A DNA stretch of 64,000 bases from Sporosarcina limicola (GTDB taxonomy: Bacteria > Bacillota > Bacilli > Bacillales_A > Planococcaceae): the NCBI RefSeq assembly GCF_014873855.1, contig NZ_JADBEL010000011.1, positions 56,206 to 120,205 of the forward strand, read 5' to 3'. A program made the translations under genes and the position numbers. Each line of letters starts with the position of its first letter. Positions within the stretch are counted from its first letter, which is position 1. The notes beneath the pieces were generated by a model. That model worked only from the letters and a program-made list of their open reading frames with translations. It had not been told where the DNA came from and did not search any database. This document shows positions 51,212 through 60,265 of this stretch, in pieces.

Positions 51212-51239
51212 TGCACGAATACTAAAGGGGGCTTTTCGT

Positions 51240-52388
51240 ATGAAAGTGGTAGAAAGTATGTCAATGACAAGTGAATTTGAACTGTTCGATAAAATGAGTG
51301 ACCATGAACAAGTTGTTTTTTGTAATGATCCTTCAACAGGTTTGCGTGCAATTATTGCAATCCATGATACGACGCTTGGGCCTGCGCTGGGGGGATGTCG
51401 CATGCAACCTTACACTAGTGTGGAGGAAGCTTTAGAAGATGCACTTCGTTTATCGAAGGGAATGACCTATAAATGCGCTGCGGCCGATGTCGATTTTGGT
51501 GGGGGAAAAGCAGTTATTATCGGTGATCCAAAGACGGATAAGACACCTGAATTATTTCGTGCTTTCGGTCAATTTGTAAATTCGTTAGGCGGTCGATTTT
51601 ATACGGGAACGGATATGGGAACAACGATGGATGATTTTATCCACTCGATGAAAGAGACAAATTTCATCAACGGTCTTCCAGAGGCGTATGGTGGTGGAGG
51701 TGACTCTTCGATTCCAACTGCTGCGGGTGTTCTATACGGCATAAAAGCGACTAATCAAATGCTCTTTGGAAAAGACGATTTGGGAGGCCTAACATATTCC
51801 ATACAAGGTCTTGGTAAGGTCGGATTCAAAATTGCAAGTGGATTGCTTGAGGTAGGCGCTCACCTAATCGTAACGGATATTAATGAAGAAAGCTTACGGG
51901 AAATCGAAGAGAAAGCAACGAAAACACCAGGGACTGTAACAATTGTTGCAAATGAAGATATTTATTCGCAGGAAGCAGATATATTTGTTCCTTGTGCATT
52001 TGGCGGGATTATTAACGACAATACAATCGCCCAGTTTAGAGTGAAAGGGATTGTGGGTTCTGCTAACAATCAGTTACTACATGGAAGTCATGGTAGAATG
52101 CTACAAGAAAAAGGGATACTATACGCTCCAGATTATATCGTCAATTCCGGGGGCCTCATCCAGGTGGCGGATGAATTATATGGCATTAATCATGAACGTG
52201 TACTTGCCAAAACGAAACATATATACGATGCGCTATTGGAAGTATTTAAGGAAGCTGAGAGTAGCGGAGTCGCAACAGTGGAATCCGCGAATAAAATGTG
52301 TGAGAAAAGAATTGAAGAAAGAGGGAAACGAAACAACTTCTACACAGCTGCAATGAAGCCAAAGTGGTCTATTCGCAACTTATCCTGA
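51240..52388 (+). CDS. pdh: phenylalanine dehydrogenase
   Basis: A 382-residue NAD-dependent amino acid dehydrogenase. The core [21 protein letters not shown] holds the two catalytic lysines and the Asp. The substrate-pocket stretch [17 protein letters not shown] is the phenylalanine type; leucine dehydrogenases have GDPSPVTA or similar there. It deaminates L-Phe, and in Sporosarcina and Lysinibacillus enzymes also L-Tyr, to the 2-oxoacid. The Rossmann motif is GLGKVG. ATG after AAAGGGGGC. Followed 15 bases later by the E1 alpha gene. Confidence 0.9.
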   Translation: MKVVESMSMTSEFELFDKMSDHEQVVFCNDPSTGLRAIIAIHDTTLGPALGGCRMQPYTSVEEALEDALRLSKGMTYKCAAADVDFGGGKAVIIGDPKTDKTPELFRAFGQFVNSLGGRFYTGTDMGTTMDDFIHSMKETNFINGLPEAYGGGGDSSIPTAAGVLYGIKATNQMLFGKDDLGGLTYSIQGLGKVGFKIASGLLEVGAHLIVTDINEESLREIEEKATKTPGTVTIVANEDIYSQEADIFVPCAFGGIINDNTIAQFRVKGIVGSANNQLLHGSHGRMLQEKGILYAPDYIVNSGGLIQVADELYGINHERVLAKTKHIYDALLEVFKEAESSGVATVESANKMCEKRIEERGKRNNFYTAAMKPKWSIRNLS

Positions 52389-52403
52389 TTGGGGGCAAGT
52401 GAT

Positions 52404-53459
52404 ATGGAACGTAATTATCCGATAAAGAGAATAATAGACGATACCGGATTTTTTGTAGATACGACTTTCGAAAACCAAATTGACGAGAAATTGGTTAAAG
52501 ATCTGTATTACAACATGATACGAATTCGAACATTTGATAGAAAGGCGATTAATTTACAACGGCAGGGGCGTCTCGGAACTTACGCGCCATTCGAGGGACA
52601 GGAAGCTTCACAAGTCGGCAGTGCACTAGTGTTAAAATCGGGTGATTGGCTATTCCCTACGTATCGTGATCACGGTGCGACTTTAACGTTCGGAGCAGAT
52701 ATGACAAGGGCGTATTTGTACTGGAATGGAAGGACAGAAGGTTGTGTACCTCCGAAGGGTAAAAACATTTTCCCTCCAGCTGTTCCGATTGCGACTCAAC
52801 TTCCACATGCTACCGGAGCAGCGTGGGCTGAAAAGAGAAGAGGGACACAAAATGTTGCGATTGCCTATTTCGGGGACGGTGCTACTTCGGAAGGAGACTT
52901 CCACGAAGGACTAAACTTTGCAAGCGTTTTCAAAGTACCAGTCATCTTTTTTAATCAAAATAATGGGTATGCAATTTCAGTTCCTATTGAAAAACAAATG
53001 AATTCTGCAACAATTGCACAAAAATCGGTTGCTTACGATATGCCGGGAATCCGAATTGATGGGAATGATTGCTTTGCAGTTTATTTCGAAACGAAAAAGG
53101 CCTTTGATTTTGCCCGAAGTGGTAATGGCCCTACATTGATAGAAGCAGTTACATGGCGAAAAGGTGCCCATACGACTGCTGATGATCCGTCTAAATACCG
53201 TCCTGAGAAACAAGGGAATGATAGTGTCGACCCACTTTTGCGTTTGGAGCTATTCATGAAAAATTACGGTTACTGGGATGAAGAGTGGATTCAAAGAATA
53301 AAAGAAGAAACAATCATTGAAATCGATACAGCGGTAGAAGAAATGGAACGCTTCCCCGCCCCGATCGTTGATGATATTTTCGATAATGTTTTCGCGGTAA
53401 TGCCAGCTCAACTTGCTGAACAAAAAGAATCCTATCTTGCACATTTGGGGAGGCAGTAA
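52404..53459 (+). CDS. 2-oxoacid dehydrogenase E1 component alpha subunit
   Basis: A 351-residue thiamin diphosphate-dependent dehydrogenase subunit (PdhA/BkdAA family). The cofactor motif is FGDGATSEGDFHEGLNFASVFKVPVIFFNQNN; FPTYRDHGATL and the phosphorylation-loop-like HTTADDPSKYR are typical of both pyruvate and branched-chain enzymes. It decarboxylates the 2-oxoacid and passes the acyl group to E2 lipoate. ATG 52404 after GGGGGCAAGTGAT. Its place behind pdh suggests phenylpyruvate or 4-hydroxyphenylpyruvate as substrate; standard pyruvate use is not excluded. Confidence 0.9.
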   Translation: MERNYPIKRIIDDTGFFVDTTFENQIDEKLVKDLYYNMIRIRTFDRKAINLQRQGRLGTYAPFEGQEASQVGSALVLKSGDWLFPTYRDHGATLTFGADMTRAYLYWNGRTEGCVPPKGKNIFPPAVPIATQLPHATGAAWAEKRRGTQNVAIAYFGDGATSEGDFHEGLNFASVFKVPVIFFNQNNGYAISVPIEKQMNSATIAQKSVAYDMPGIRIDGNDCFAVYFETKKAFDFARSGNGPTLIEAVTWRKGAHTTADDPSKYRPEKQGNDSVDPLLRLELFMKNYGYWDEEWIQRIKEETIIEIDTAVEEMERFPAPIVDDIFDNVFAVMPAQLAEQKESYLAHLGRQ

Positions 53460-53460
53460 A

Positions 53461-54480
53461 ATGACGACACAATTGAAAGGCCCCAATCATAAAATCGTAG
53501 CAACTAAACAGATGACAATGATTCAAGCAATTAATGATGGAATGAAGCTAATGCTTGAAGAGGATGACAGAATAATCATACTTGGAGAAGACATCGGCAA
53601 AAATGGCGGCGTCTTCCGGGCAACCGAGGGACTCCAAGAAGTATTTGGAGAAGACCGAGTAGTCGATACACCGCTTTCGGAAGCGGGTATTATTGGTACG
53701 TCCATTGGGCTTGCCGTGAACGGTTTCAGACCGGTTGCTGAAATACAGTTTCTCGGTTTTATCTATCCCGCGTATGAACAGATTATGACGCATGTTTCTC
53801 GGATTCGAATGCGATCGAGGTCTCATTTTACTGTGCCGATGGTCATCCGAGCACCATATGGAGCAGGAATTCGTGCCCCGGAAATCCATTCAGATAGTAC
53901 GGAAGCTTTATTCACCCATATGCCTGGCATTAAAGTTGTCTGTGCATCAAATCCATACGATGCAAAAGGTTTATTGATTGCAGCAATGGAAGATCCTGAT
54001 CCAGTTCTAGTTTTGGAAACGATGAAAAATTACCGTTCGAAGAGAGAAGAAGTTCCAGTAGGAAAGTATACCGTGGAAATTGGTAAAGGTAAAATTGTAA
54101 AAGAAGGTACGGATGTAACGATCATTGCTTGGGGTGCGATGGTAACAGTAGTAGAAAAAGCAGTTGAACAAGCTGAATCTAAAGGTATTAGTTGTGAAAT
54201 CATAGACCTCCGAACGCTCTATCCGATTGATCGCGATATTATTGCTAAGTCAGTGCAGAAAACAACAAGAGCGGTCATCGTTCATGAAGCACATCATACT
54301 GGAGGGCTTGGTAACGATATCATCTCGATTATAAATGATACAGCGTTCCTTTATTTGCGTGCTCCGGTTGAACGGGTGACAGGATTCGATGTACCGGTTC
54401 CATTTTATGCATTAGAAAATCATTATCTTCCTACACCTGCACGTATTGTCGAAGGGATAGAAAAAGTTGTTCATTTTTAA
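53461..54480 (+). CDS. 2-oxoacid dehydrogenase E1 component beta subunit
   Basis: A 339-residue transketolase-like beta subunit. Seen: EDIGKNGGVFRATEGLQEVFG, the conserved DTPLSEAGIIGTSIGLAVNGFRPVAEIQF, RAPYGAGIRAPEIHSDSTEALFTHMPGIKVV and the C-terminal transketolase domain with IDLRTLYPID. It completes the ThDP site with E1 alpha. ATG 53461 lies 1 base after the E1 alpha stop, with GGGGAGGC as ribosome site; the in-frame extension to 53413 is inside E1 alpha. Confidence 0.92.
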   Translation: MTTQLKGPNHKIVATKQMTMIQAINDGMKLMLEEDDRIIILGEDIGKNGGVFRATEGLQEVFGEDRVVDTPLSEAGIIGTSIGLAVNGFRPVAEIQFLGFIYPAYEQIMTHVSRIRMRSRSHFTVPMVIRAPYGAGIRAPEIHSDSTEALFTHMPGIKVVCASNPYDAKGLLIAAMEDPDPVLVLETMKNYRSKREEVPVGKYTVEIGKGKIVKEGTDVTIIAWGAMVTVVEKAVEQAESKGISCEIIDLRTLYPIDRDIIAKSVQKTTRAVIVHEAHHTGGLGNDIISIINDTAFLYLRAPVERVTGFDVPVPFYALENHYLPTPARIVEGIEKVVHF

Positions 54481-54492
54481 GGGGGAAATGAA

Positions 54493-55713
54493 ATGCTCGA
54501 AGTGAAGTTGCATGATATCGGTGAGGGGATGACTGAAGGGGAGGTCATCCAATATCTAGTCAAAGTCGGGGATTCAGTAATCACAGATCAGCCGCTTGTC
54601 GAAGTAGGAACAGACAAAATGGTAGCGGAACTTTCTTCGCCTTGCTCTGGTAGAGTGAAAGAAATTAGTATTGAACCAGGCGAAATCATCCAAGTCGGAA
54701 CAACCCTTATTTACTTAGAGGCGGATTCCGACGTGAAAACAGAAAAAAAACCATTGATTGAAGCGAAACAAGATACTAAAAAAGAGATAGTCACACCAAG
54801 CGAACAAGTGAAAAAGTCTTCGGCGACTATTTTTCATCGGGTACTTGCTGCGCCGTACACACGTAAAATTGCACGTGATAACAACATAAATCTTGAAGAT
54901 GTCCGTGCTACTGATCCGTCTGGTAGAGTGACCGAGGAGGATGTTTATCGGTTCTTGCAAGGGCAACAAACTAGGGAGCAAACGGTTATAGATATACAAC
55001 AAGTAGCGGTTATTCAAGAAATTTCCGATGAAATTCCTTTTAGAGGCATTCGCAAAAAGATTGCAGAAAAGATGACGAAATCATTGTTTACAATACCACA
55101 TGTCACTCATTTCGATGAAATAAATATGACGAATTTATTTAAAATTCGACAAGAGTTAAAGTTGTCAGGTGAATCAGTCAGTGTTCCGGCATTTCTTATT
55201 AAAGCACTCGTTATTTCATTGAAAGACTTCCCTATTTTTAACGCCGAACTCGATGAGGAAAATAGTCGGATACTGCTCAAGAAGAACTATCATATCGGTA
55301 TCGCAACAAACACAGAAAGCGGATTGATTGTCCCTGTTATCCATGATGTAGACAAGAAATCAATCAAAGAGATTAATAAAGACGTAAAAGAATTGACGGA
55401 AAGAGCGATTGCTGGGAAATTACAACCATTTGAAATGAAAAATAGTACATTTACAGTAAGCAATGTAGGGCCTCTTGGTAGTACAGGTGCAACACCGATT
55501 ATCAACTATCCAGAAACTGCCCTAATCGCTTTTCATAAAACGAAAAAGCGGCCCATCGTTAATGAACAAGATGAGATTGTTATCGGTCATATCATGACAC
55601 TATCCATGGCATTTGACCACCGTGTTGCTGATGGTGCAACAGCCGTTGCATTTACGAATCGCTTTGCTAGCTTGATTGAGCAGCCACACAAACTGATAAT
55701 GGAGATGATTTAA
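54493..55713 (+). CDS. dihydrolipoamide acyltransferase E2
   Basis: A 406-residue E2 with three parts: one lipoyl domain (lysine in GTDKMVAELSSP, about residue 43), a peripheral-subunit-binding domain (LAAPYTRKIARDNNINLEDV, about 115-150) and the catalytic acyltransferase with FDHRVADGA near the end. A single lipoyl domain is more usual in branched-chain type complexes than in multi-lipoyl pyruvate complexes. It forms the core of the complex and makes the acyl-CoA. ATG 54493 after GGGGGAAATGAA, 12 bases after E1 beta. Confidence 0.92.
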   Translation: MLEVKLHDIGEGMTEGEVIQYLVKVGDSVITDQPLVEVGTDKMVAELSSPCSGRVKEISIEPGEIIQVGTTLIYLEADSDVKTEKKPLIEAKQDTKKEIVTPSEQVKKSSATIFHRVLAAPYTRKIARDNNINLEDVRATDPSGRVTEEDVYRFLQGQQTREQTVIDIQQVAVIQEISDEIPFRGIRKKIAEKMTKSLFTIPHVTHFDEINMTNLFKIRQELKLSGESVSVPAFLIKALVISLKDFPIFNAELDEENSRILLKKNYHIGIATNTESGLIVPVIHDVDKKSIKEINKDVKELTERAIAGKLQPFEMKNSTFTVSNVGPLGSTGATPIINYPETALIAFHKTKKRPIVNEQDEIVIGHIMTLSMAFDHRVADGATAVAFTNRFASLIEQPHKLIMEMI

Positions 55714-55714
55714 A

Positions 55715-57154
55715 ATGGTTGTTGGGGAAATCACTCAAGAAAGAAACCTAATCATTATCGGAGGGGGACCAGGGGGTTACTCTGCTGCTATACGCGGTGC
55801 GCAGCTTGGGCTTTCGGTCACGTTAATTGAACAGGCTGAGATGGGTGGTGTTTGTCTGAATAAAGGGTGCATCCCCTCTAAAATTTTTACCCATGCAGCA
55901 GCCAAACGATCAGAAACAGTTCATGTGCAAAATCTCGGAATTGGTAGTGGTGATGACAAATTTACTGTGAGCAAACTTCTATCCTATAAGAAGCAAGTAA
56001 TTGATGGGCTGAGAACGGGTGTAGAAGCTCTCTGCAAACAGAATAAAATCGAAGTGATTCGTGGCAAAGCTTCATTTCTCGGAGTAGACCGAATTGGTGT
56101 GGAAAATGGGCACCAGTTCGATATTTTTGAATTTAAACAGGCAATTATCGCGACAGGTAGTTATTCGGTAATGCCCTCATATGTAACGGAAAAAGGAAAA
56201 CGGATTCTATTGTCCGATGAGATATTTGAACTGGAAGAGATACCACAACATCTTATTGTAAAAGGACAGGATACTATTGCGCTTGAAGTTGCTTCAAGTT
56301 TTGCGGCATTAGGGGCAAAAGTCAGTATTTTAACTAATCATAAAGCAAGCCTGCCATTTGATGAATCGATAACTAAGGAATTAAATCGATTATTCAAAAG
56401 GCGGAAAATTAAGATGTATAAAGCAAGTGGATTCACTTCGATAATTGAGACAGATGAGGGAGTCACGCTAACTTTTCTAACAGATAAAAACCTAGAAGAG
56501 ACAATACAAGCCTCACATCTATTCGTTTCTGGAACAAGAAAACCCAATTTTGAATCCCTTGGTATTAGTCGTTTTGGGATTGAACAAACGGATGCGGGCT
56601 TCGTAGATGTGGATAAAAATATGCAAACATCGATACCTTCCATATATGCAATTGGCGATGTAACCGAAGGTCCGATGCTTGCAGTTAAGGCAATCAAACA
56701 AGGGAAAGTTGCTGTGGAATCAATTGTTGGAGAAAATCCGGAAGTCGATCTTACATTTTTACCGATTGTTGCACACACAATTCCACCAATCGTTTCTGTT
56801 GGTCTTACTGAACAAAACGCGCGGGTTTTGGGGTTGGATGTTCGTATTAGTCAATTTAACCTGGGTGGCAACGGCTATGCGACAATCACAGGTAAAAAGG
56901 ATGGTTTTATTAAAGTACTTTCTAATTCAACAAACGAAATTGTTGAGGGTATTCATATGATTGGAGAGGGAGCTATTGAAATGTCAGCTTCCTTCGTACA
57001 ATTGCTTGAAATGGCCGCAAAAGAGGAAGATATAAAATTTCCTTTATATGCACACCCAGGATTCAATGAAGGACTACTTGAAGCGGTTGAAGGGTTAATC
57101 GGACAAGCAATTCATGCCGTACCGGTTAAAAAGAAAGACCTGTTACCAATCTGA
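55715..57154 (+). CDS. dihydrolipoyl dehydrogenase E3 with altered NAD motif
   Basis: A 479-residue flavoprotein reoxidising lipoamide. The FAD motif IIGGGPGGYSAAIRG, the redox disulfide in GGVCLNKGCIPSK (C47, C52) and the C-terminal YAHPGFNEG (H447, E452) are in place. However, the second Rossmann motif, normally V.GGGYIGLE, reads VKGQDTIALEVASSFAALGAKV at about 182-203, with the last two glycines of the fingerprint missing. NAD binding may be altered. ATG 55715 starts one base after the E2 stop. Last sure gene of the operon. Confidence 0.88.
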   Translation: MVVGEITQERNLIIIGGGPGGYSAAIRGAQLGLSVTLIEQAEMGGVCLNKGCIPSKIFTHAAAKRSETVHVQNLGIGSGDDKFTVSKLLSYKKQVIDGLRTGVEALCKQNKIEVIRGKASFLGVDRIGVENGHQFDIFEFKQAIIATGSYSVMPSYVTEKGKRILLSDEIFELEEIPQHLIVKGQDTIALEVASSFAALGAKVSILTNHKASLPFDESITKELNRLFKRRKIKMYKASGFTSIIETDEGVTLTFLTDKNLEETIQASHLFVSGTRKPNFESLGISRFGIEQTDAGFVDVDKNMQTSIPSIYAIGDVTEGPMLAVKAIKQGKVAVESIVGENPEVDLTFLPIVAHTIPPIVSVGLTEQNARVLGLDVRISQFNLGGNGYATITGKKDGFIKVLSNSTNEIVEGIHMIGEGAIEMSASFVQLLEMAAKEEDIKFPLYAHPGFNEGLLEAVEGLIGQAIHAVPVKKKDLLPI

Positions 57155-57418
57155 TTGAAGAAAACTTGTGAATTGTATCATGACTTTTTTGAAAAACTAA
57201 TGGATGAGTTCCAGCGCATTCGCGGCGAAAAACTAACTATATATGTTGAACTATTGAAAGTGACCTGTCAATCCAGCGAAGACGCCTTCCAAGGGTTAGC
57301 CGGAGCCATAAGACTGGCGGCATACCCTAACGCCAAAACGTTATTTAGTGGAATCATTTGTTCAATCTATATAGTGATGAAGCATTATTATCTGTGTAAT
57401 GGGTATCTCCTCACATAA
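57155..57418 (+). CDS. doubtful 87-residue open frame after E3
   Basis: TTG 57155 directly follows the E3 stop; the frame reads MKKTCELYHDFFEKLMDEFQ onward. No ribosome site is seen apart from the E3 coding end, and I recognise no family. The central part (EDAFQGLAGAIRLAAYPNAK) could be the remnant of a longer helical protein. It might be a decayed last gene or the island edge. Confidence 0.3.
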   Translation: MKKTCELYHDFFEKLMDEFQRIRGEKLTIYVELLKVTCQSSEDAFQGLAGAIRLAAYPNAKTLFSGIICSIYIVMKHYYLCNGYLLT

Positions 57419-57470
57419 AATAATCTGGGAAGCGTATTAATCGCATTCTGGATTATTTGTTTTTTTTAAT
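57417..57470 (+). terminator. terminator at island end
   Basis: AAATAATC...GCG and CGC...GATTATTT stem with partial pairing between, followed by a run of T. Confidence 0.75.
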
Positions 57471-57570
57471 CAACTGTACCTTCATCACAATATAGCCCTC
57501 TAAGCTTCAGCTAAAAAATGAAACATTTCGTCTCCCCAAACGTATAGAATGAATAGAAAGAGGTGTTTAT

Positions 57571-58050
57571 ATGAGAACTCAACCGATAAACCGAATTTCA
57601 GAAAAAGGATTGAAAGTGTGGAGATTGTACGGCATAATGCAAAGCGTTGTTGTTCTGTTGTTGGCAATAGGAGGGGGCATCGTGACATACATAAATGAAG
57701 GTCCTTGGTGGATATACGCAATTGCAGCTGTCGCCATTATTTTATTTGCGTATTTATTCATAGTCCTATTTCCTAAAGTAAGATGGATGCGATGGCGTTA
57801 TGAAGTTCGGGAATCTGAAATAGAATTGCAACATGGTCTGTTTATTGTCAAACGGACATTGATCCCAATGGTGCGCGTCCAGCATGTAGATACAACGCAA
57901 GGACCTATTCTACGAAAATATGATCTGGCAGGAATTACGATTTCAACCGCAGCGACAAACCATACAATCCCGGCACTCGTGACAGAGGAAGCGGATGAAT
58001 TGCGGAGTAGAATTTCAGTACTCGCAAGGGTGGCGGAAGATGATGTCTGA
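57571..58050 (+). CDS. ydbS: bacterial PH-domain membrane protein YdbS
   Basis: A 159-residue protein with two N-terminal membrane helices (residues ~20-65) and one bPH2 domain (RWRYEVRESEIELQHGLFIVKRTLIPMVRVQHVDTTQG). It matches B. subtilis YdbS in size and in its pairing with YdbT. The YdbS-YdbT pair is implicated in resistance to some antimicrobial peptides. ATG after AAAGAGGTG. Its stop overlaps the ydbT start. First backbone gene right of the island. Confidence 0.88.
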   Translation: MRTQPINRISEKGLKVWRLYGIMQSVVVLLLAIGGGIVTYINEGPWWIYAIAAVAIILFAYLFIVLFPKVRWMRWRYEVRESEIELQHGLFIVKRTLIPMVRVQHVDTTQGPILRKYDLAGITISTAATNHTIPALVTEEADELRSRISVLARVAEDDV

Positions 58051-59533
58051 GGAGCGTTATAAATTACATTGGATTACAGCTGCCATTGAAGTGTTGAAAA
58101 CAGCGAAAGAAATGGTTCTGCCGCTTATCCTACTTGTTTTTGCAAAAGGCTGGTCTAATCCTGGATCAGGAAAGTGGTATTTGGATTATTTAACGTTCAT
58201 CATTTTCAGTGTGCTTCTTATCTTGTTTTTCATTAGCGGTATCATTAAATGGAAACGATTCGAATATTGGTTTGAGGATGACGAACTGAGGATTGAATAT
58301 GGATTGTTTGTGAAAAAGAAACGCTATATTCCGTTTGACCGAATTCAAAGCCTTGATTATACAGAAGGAATTTTGCATCGGCCACTTAAACTCGTCAAAG
58401 TAAAAGTAGAGACGGCAGGCAGTTCTTCTCCGAAAAAATCGGAAGCTGAATTGACAGCAATTACGAAAGATGCGGCGAAAAGAATTGAAATTGAAATTGC
58501 GGAAGCAAAAAGTAGAAGGAAGGCTATTCCAGTAGAAGAGGGTATACTCCATGAAGGAAATCATGTGGTGGAAGAACCTCAGGTAAAATCAATCTTCACG
58601 ATGTCAGTGAAGGATTTGCTTATCCTGGCGACAACTTCGGGTGGAATAGGTATCATCCTTTCCGGTGCAGCGATTTTTCTATCCCAATTTGCGGATAAGA
58701 TCCCATTTGAATGGATGTATGAAGAGGTTTCGGGTTTCATCAAATACGGCCTTCTTATTGTCGCTATAGTCGTATTCATTGGATTCCTCATTGTCTGGGC
58801 ATTATCGGTCGCGATGACCTTCTTGTCTTACTATGGGTTTTCCGTTTCACTTGAGCAACAGGATATTGTCATTACGCGCGGGTTGCTTGAGAAAAAGCGA
58901 ATGACTGTGCCGTTGAACAGAGTACAAAGTGTCCGGATTATTGAAAATCCATTTAGGCAATTATTCGGTTACGCGGCGGTCGTTATCGATAGTGCGGGTG
59001 GGGGAGGGGCAGAGGGTGCGAAAATCAATTTGTTTCCTCTCGTTAAAAAATCGGACATCAATGGCCCGTTGAAGGAAATATTCCCTGATCTCATCCTGGC
59101 TGAACCGAAGAAAAAACTTCCGGCTCGGGGGAAACGTTATTATTATCGCATCGATTTCATATGGATGATTCCGGCAATCAGTGCTTTGACGTACTTTTTC
59201 TTCCCGTATGGACTGTTGTCTCTATTTATAGTGCCCATCATCGTCCTCTTCGGATTATGGCAACATCGTTCGGCGGCCTACGAAATTTCAGGCAACCAAC
59301 TAACAATGCGTTTTAGAGGAATCAGTTTACAGACTGCTTATCTGATGAAGAAAAGAATACAATCGATGGAAATGAAACAAAATTACTTCCACAAAAGGAA
59401 GCAAGTCGCGACGTTGGCTGCAAGCATCAAGTCAGGGATGGGGATTTTCAATGCACAAGTTCTTCATATGGAAGAATCAGAAGCGGAGAGTGTTCTTTCT
59501 TGGTATGAGAAAAATCGGTCAGGTCAGCAGTAA
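58043..59533 (+). CDS. ydbT: bacterial PH-domain membrane protein YdbT
   Basis: A 496-residue membrane protein with three pairs of helices each followed by a bPH2 domain: ELRIEYGLFVKKKRYIPFDRIQSLDYTEG, DIVITRGLLEKKRMTVPLNRVQSVRII and a degenerate third (ISGNQLTMRFRGISLQTAYLMKKRIQSMEM). It works with YdbS. ATG 58043 overlaps the ydbS stop; ATG 58040 is also possible, while the frame upstream to 57995 lies within ydbS. Confidence 0.88.
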   Translation: MSEERYKLHWITAAIEVLKTAKEMVLPLILLVFAKGWSNPGSGKWYLDYLTFIIFSVLLILFFISGIIKWKRFEYWFEDDELRIEYGLFVKKKRYIPFDRIQSLDYTEGILHRPLKLVKVKVETAGSSSPKKSEAELTAITKDAAKRIEIEIAEAKSRRKAIPVEEGILHEGNHVVEEPQVKSIFTMSVKDLLILATTSGGIGIILSGAAIFLSQFADKIPFEWMYEEVSGFIKYGLLIVAIVVFIGFLIVWALSVAMTFLSYYGFSVSLEQQDIVITRGLLEKKRMTVPLNRVQSVRIIENPFRQLFGYAAVVIDSAGGGGAEGAKINLFPLVKKSDINGPLKEIFPDLILAEPKKKLPARGKRYYYRIDFIWMIPAISALTYFFFPYGLLSLFIVPIIVLFGLWQHRSAAYEISGNQLTMRFRGISLQTAYLMKKRIQSMEMKQNYFHKRKQVATLAASIKSGMGIFNAQVLHMEESEAESVLSWYEKNRSGQQ

Positions 59534-59539
59534 ATAAAA

Positions 59540-59578
59540 AAGTATAAGGTTGCCAGCCCTGTAGGGACCTTATACTTC
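59540..59578. terminator. bidirectional terminator
   Basis: AGTATAAGGTTGCC / GGGACCTTATACT stem between convergent genes. Confidence 0.85.
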
Positions 59579-59593
59579 TTCAATAGGTTACTT

Positions 59594-60199
59594 TTATCTT
59601 TTTTTCCAACGTGCAATTCGTTTTGGATGGAAGTAGCTAAGACCAATCAGGAATCCAGCAATAAGTCCGGCGATATGAGCTGTTGTGTTAATGTCTGATT
59701 GGAGATACGTCATCACAACACTGATGAGAATAATCGGCAAGATAATCTGACGGAGTTGTGGCAGAACGTGCTTCGTATAATGGACGAGTGCACCAAACGC
59801 TCCGAAAATCCCGAAAATTGCACCGCTTGCACCAAGATGTAAATAATCCAGATCTTGTAGGAAAAACGTGGCAATATCCGCAAAAATACCGGAAAGTAAG
59901 TATATTGTTAAAAAACGCATTCTACCTGCTATCTTTTCAAGTTCAGGTCCGAAAATGAATAGACTAAACATGTTGAAAAAAAGGTGTATAATTCCACCAT
60001 GTAGGAACATCGGTGTGAAAAGACGCCACCATTCACCTTCTGCTATTAAGTAGTTGTTGCCGATTCCTACGAGGCGTACTTGGTCGCCGATTCCGGGAAT
60101 AATCGTAATCAGGTATACCAAGATATTCACTGCAAGAAAGAATGTTACGACTGGGTATAGTCGGATGTATTGTGAGAAGTTTTCAGTACGACTAAACAT
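59594..60199 (-). CDS. rhomboid family intramembrane serine protease
   Basis: A 201-residue, six-helix rhomboid. The catalytic serine is in LGASGAIFGIFGAFGA and the histidine in INTTAHIAGLIAGFLIG; the WWRLFTPMFLHGGIIHLFFNMFSLFIFG stretch is the rhomboid L1 and helix 2 signature. It cleaves membrane proteins within the bilayer. It lacks the extra cytoplasmic domain of GluP/YqgP and corresponds in position to B. subtilis YdcA. Divergent from acpS. Confidence 0.92.
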   Translation of the reverse strand: MFSRTENFSQYIRLYPVVTFFLAVNILVYLITIIPGIGDQVRLVGIGNNYLIAEGEWWRLFTPMFLHGGIIHLFFNMFSLFIFGPELEKIAGRMRFLTIYLLSGIFADIATFFLQDLDYLHLGASGAIFGIFGAFGALVHYTKHVLPQLRQIILPIILISVVMTYLQSDINTTAHIAGLIAGFLIGLSYFHPKRIARWKKR

Positions 60200-60265
60200 T
60201 TTTTCACCTCAATCTATGAATTCATTATACAGTTTAATCCCGCACATTGGAAAGGGGGAATAGTT

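Noticed and set aside
52404..57154. The housekeeping pyruvate dehydrogenase operon
   Set aside because: The single lipoyl domain, the leading phenylalanine dehydrogenase and the shared aromatic operator argue for a special complex, though pyruvate use is not ruled out.
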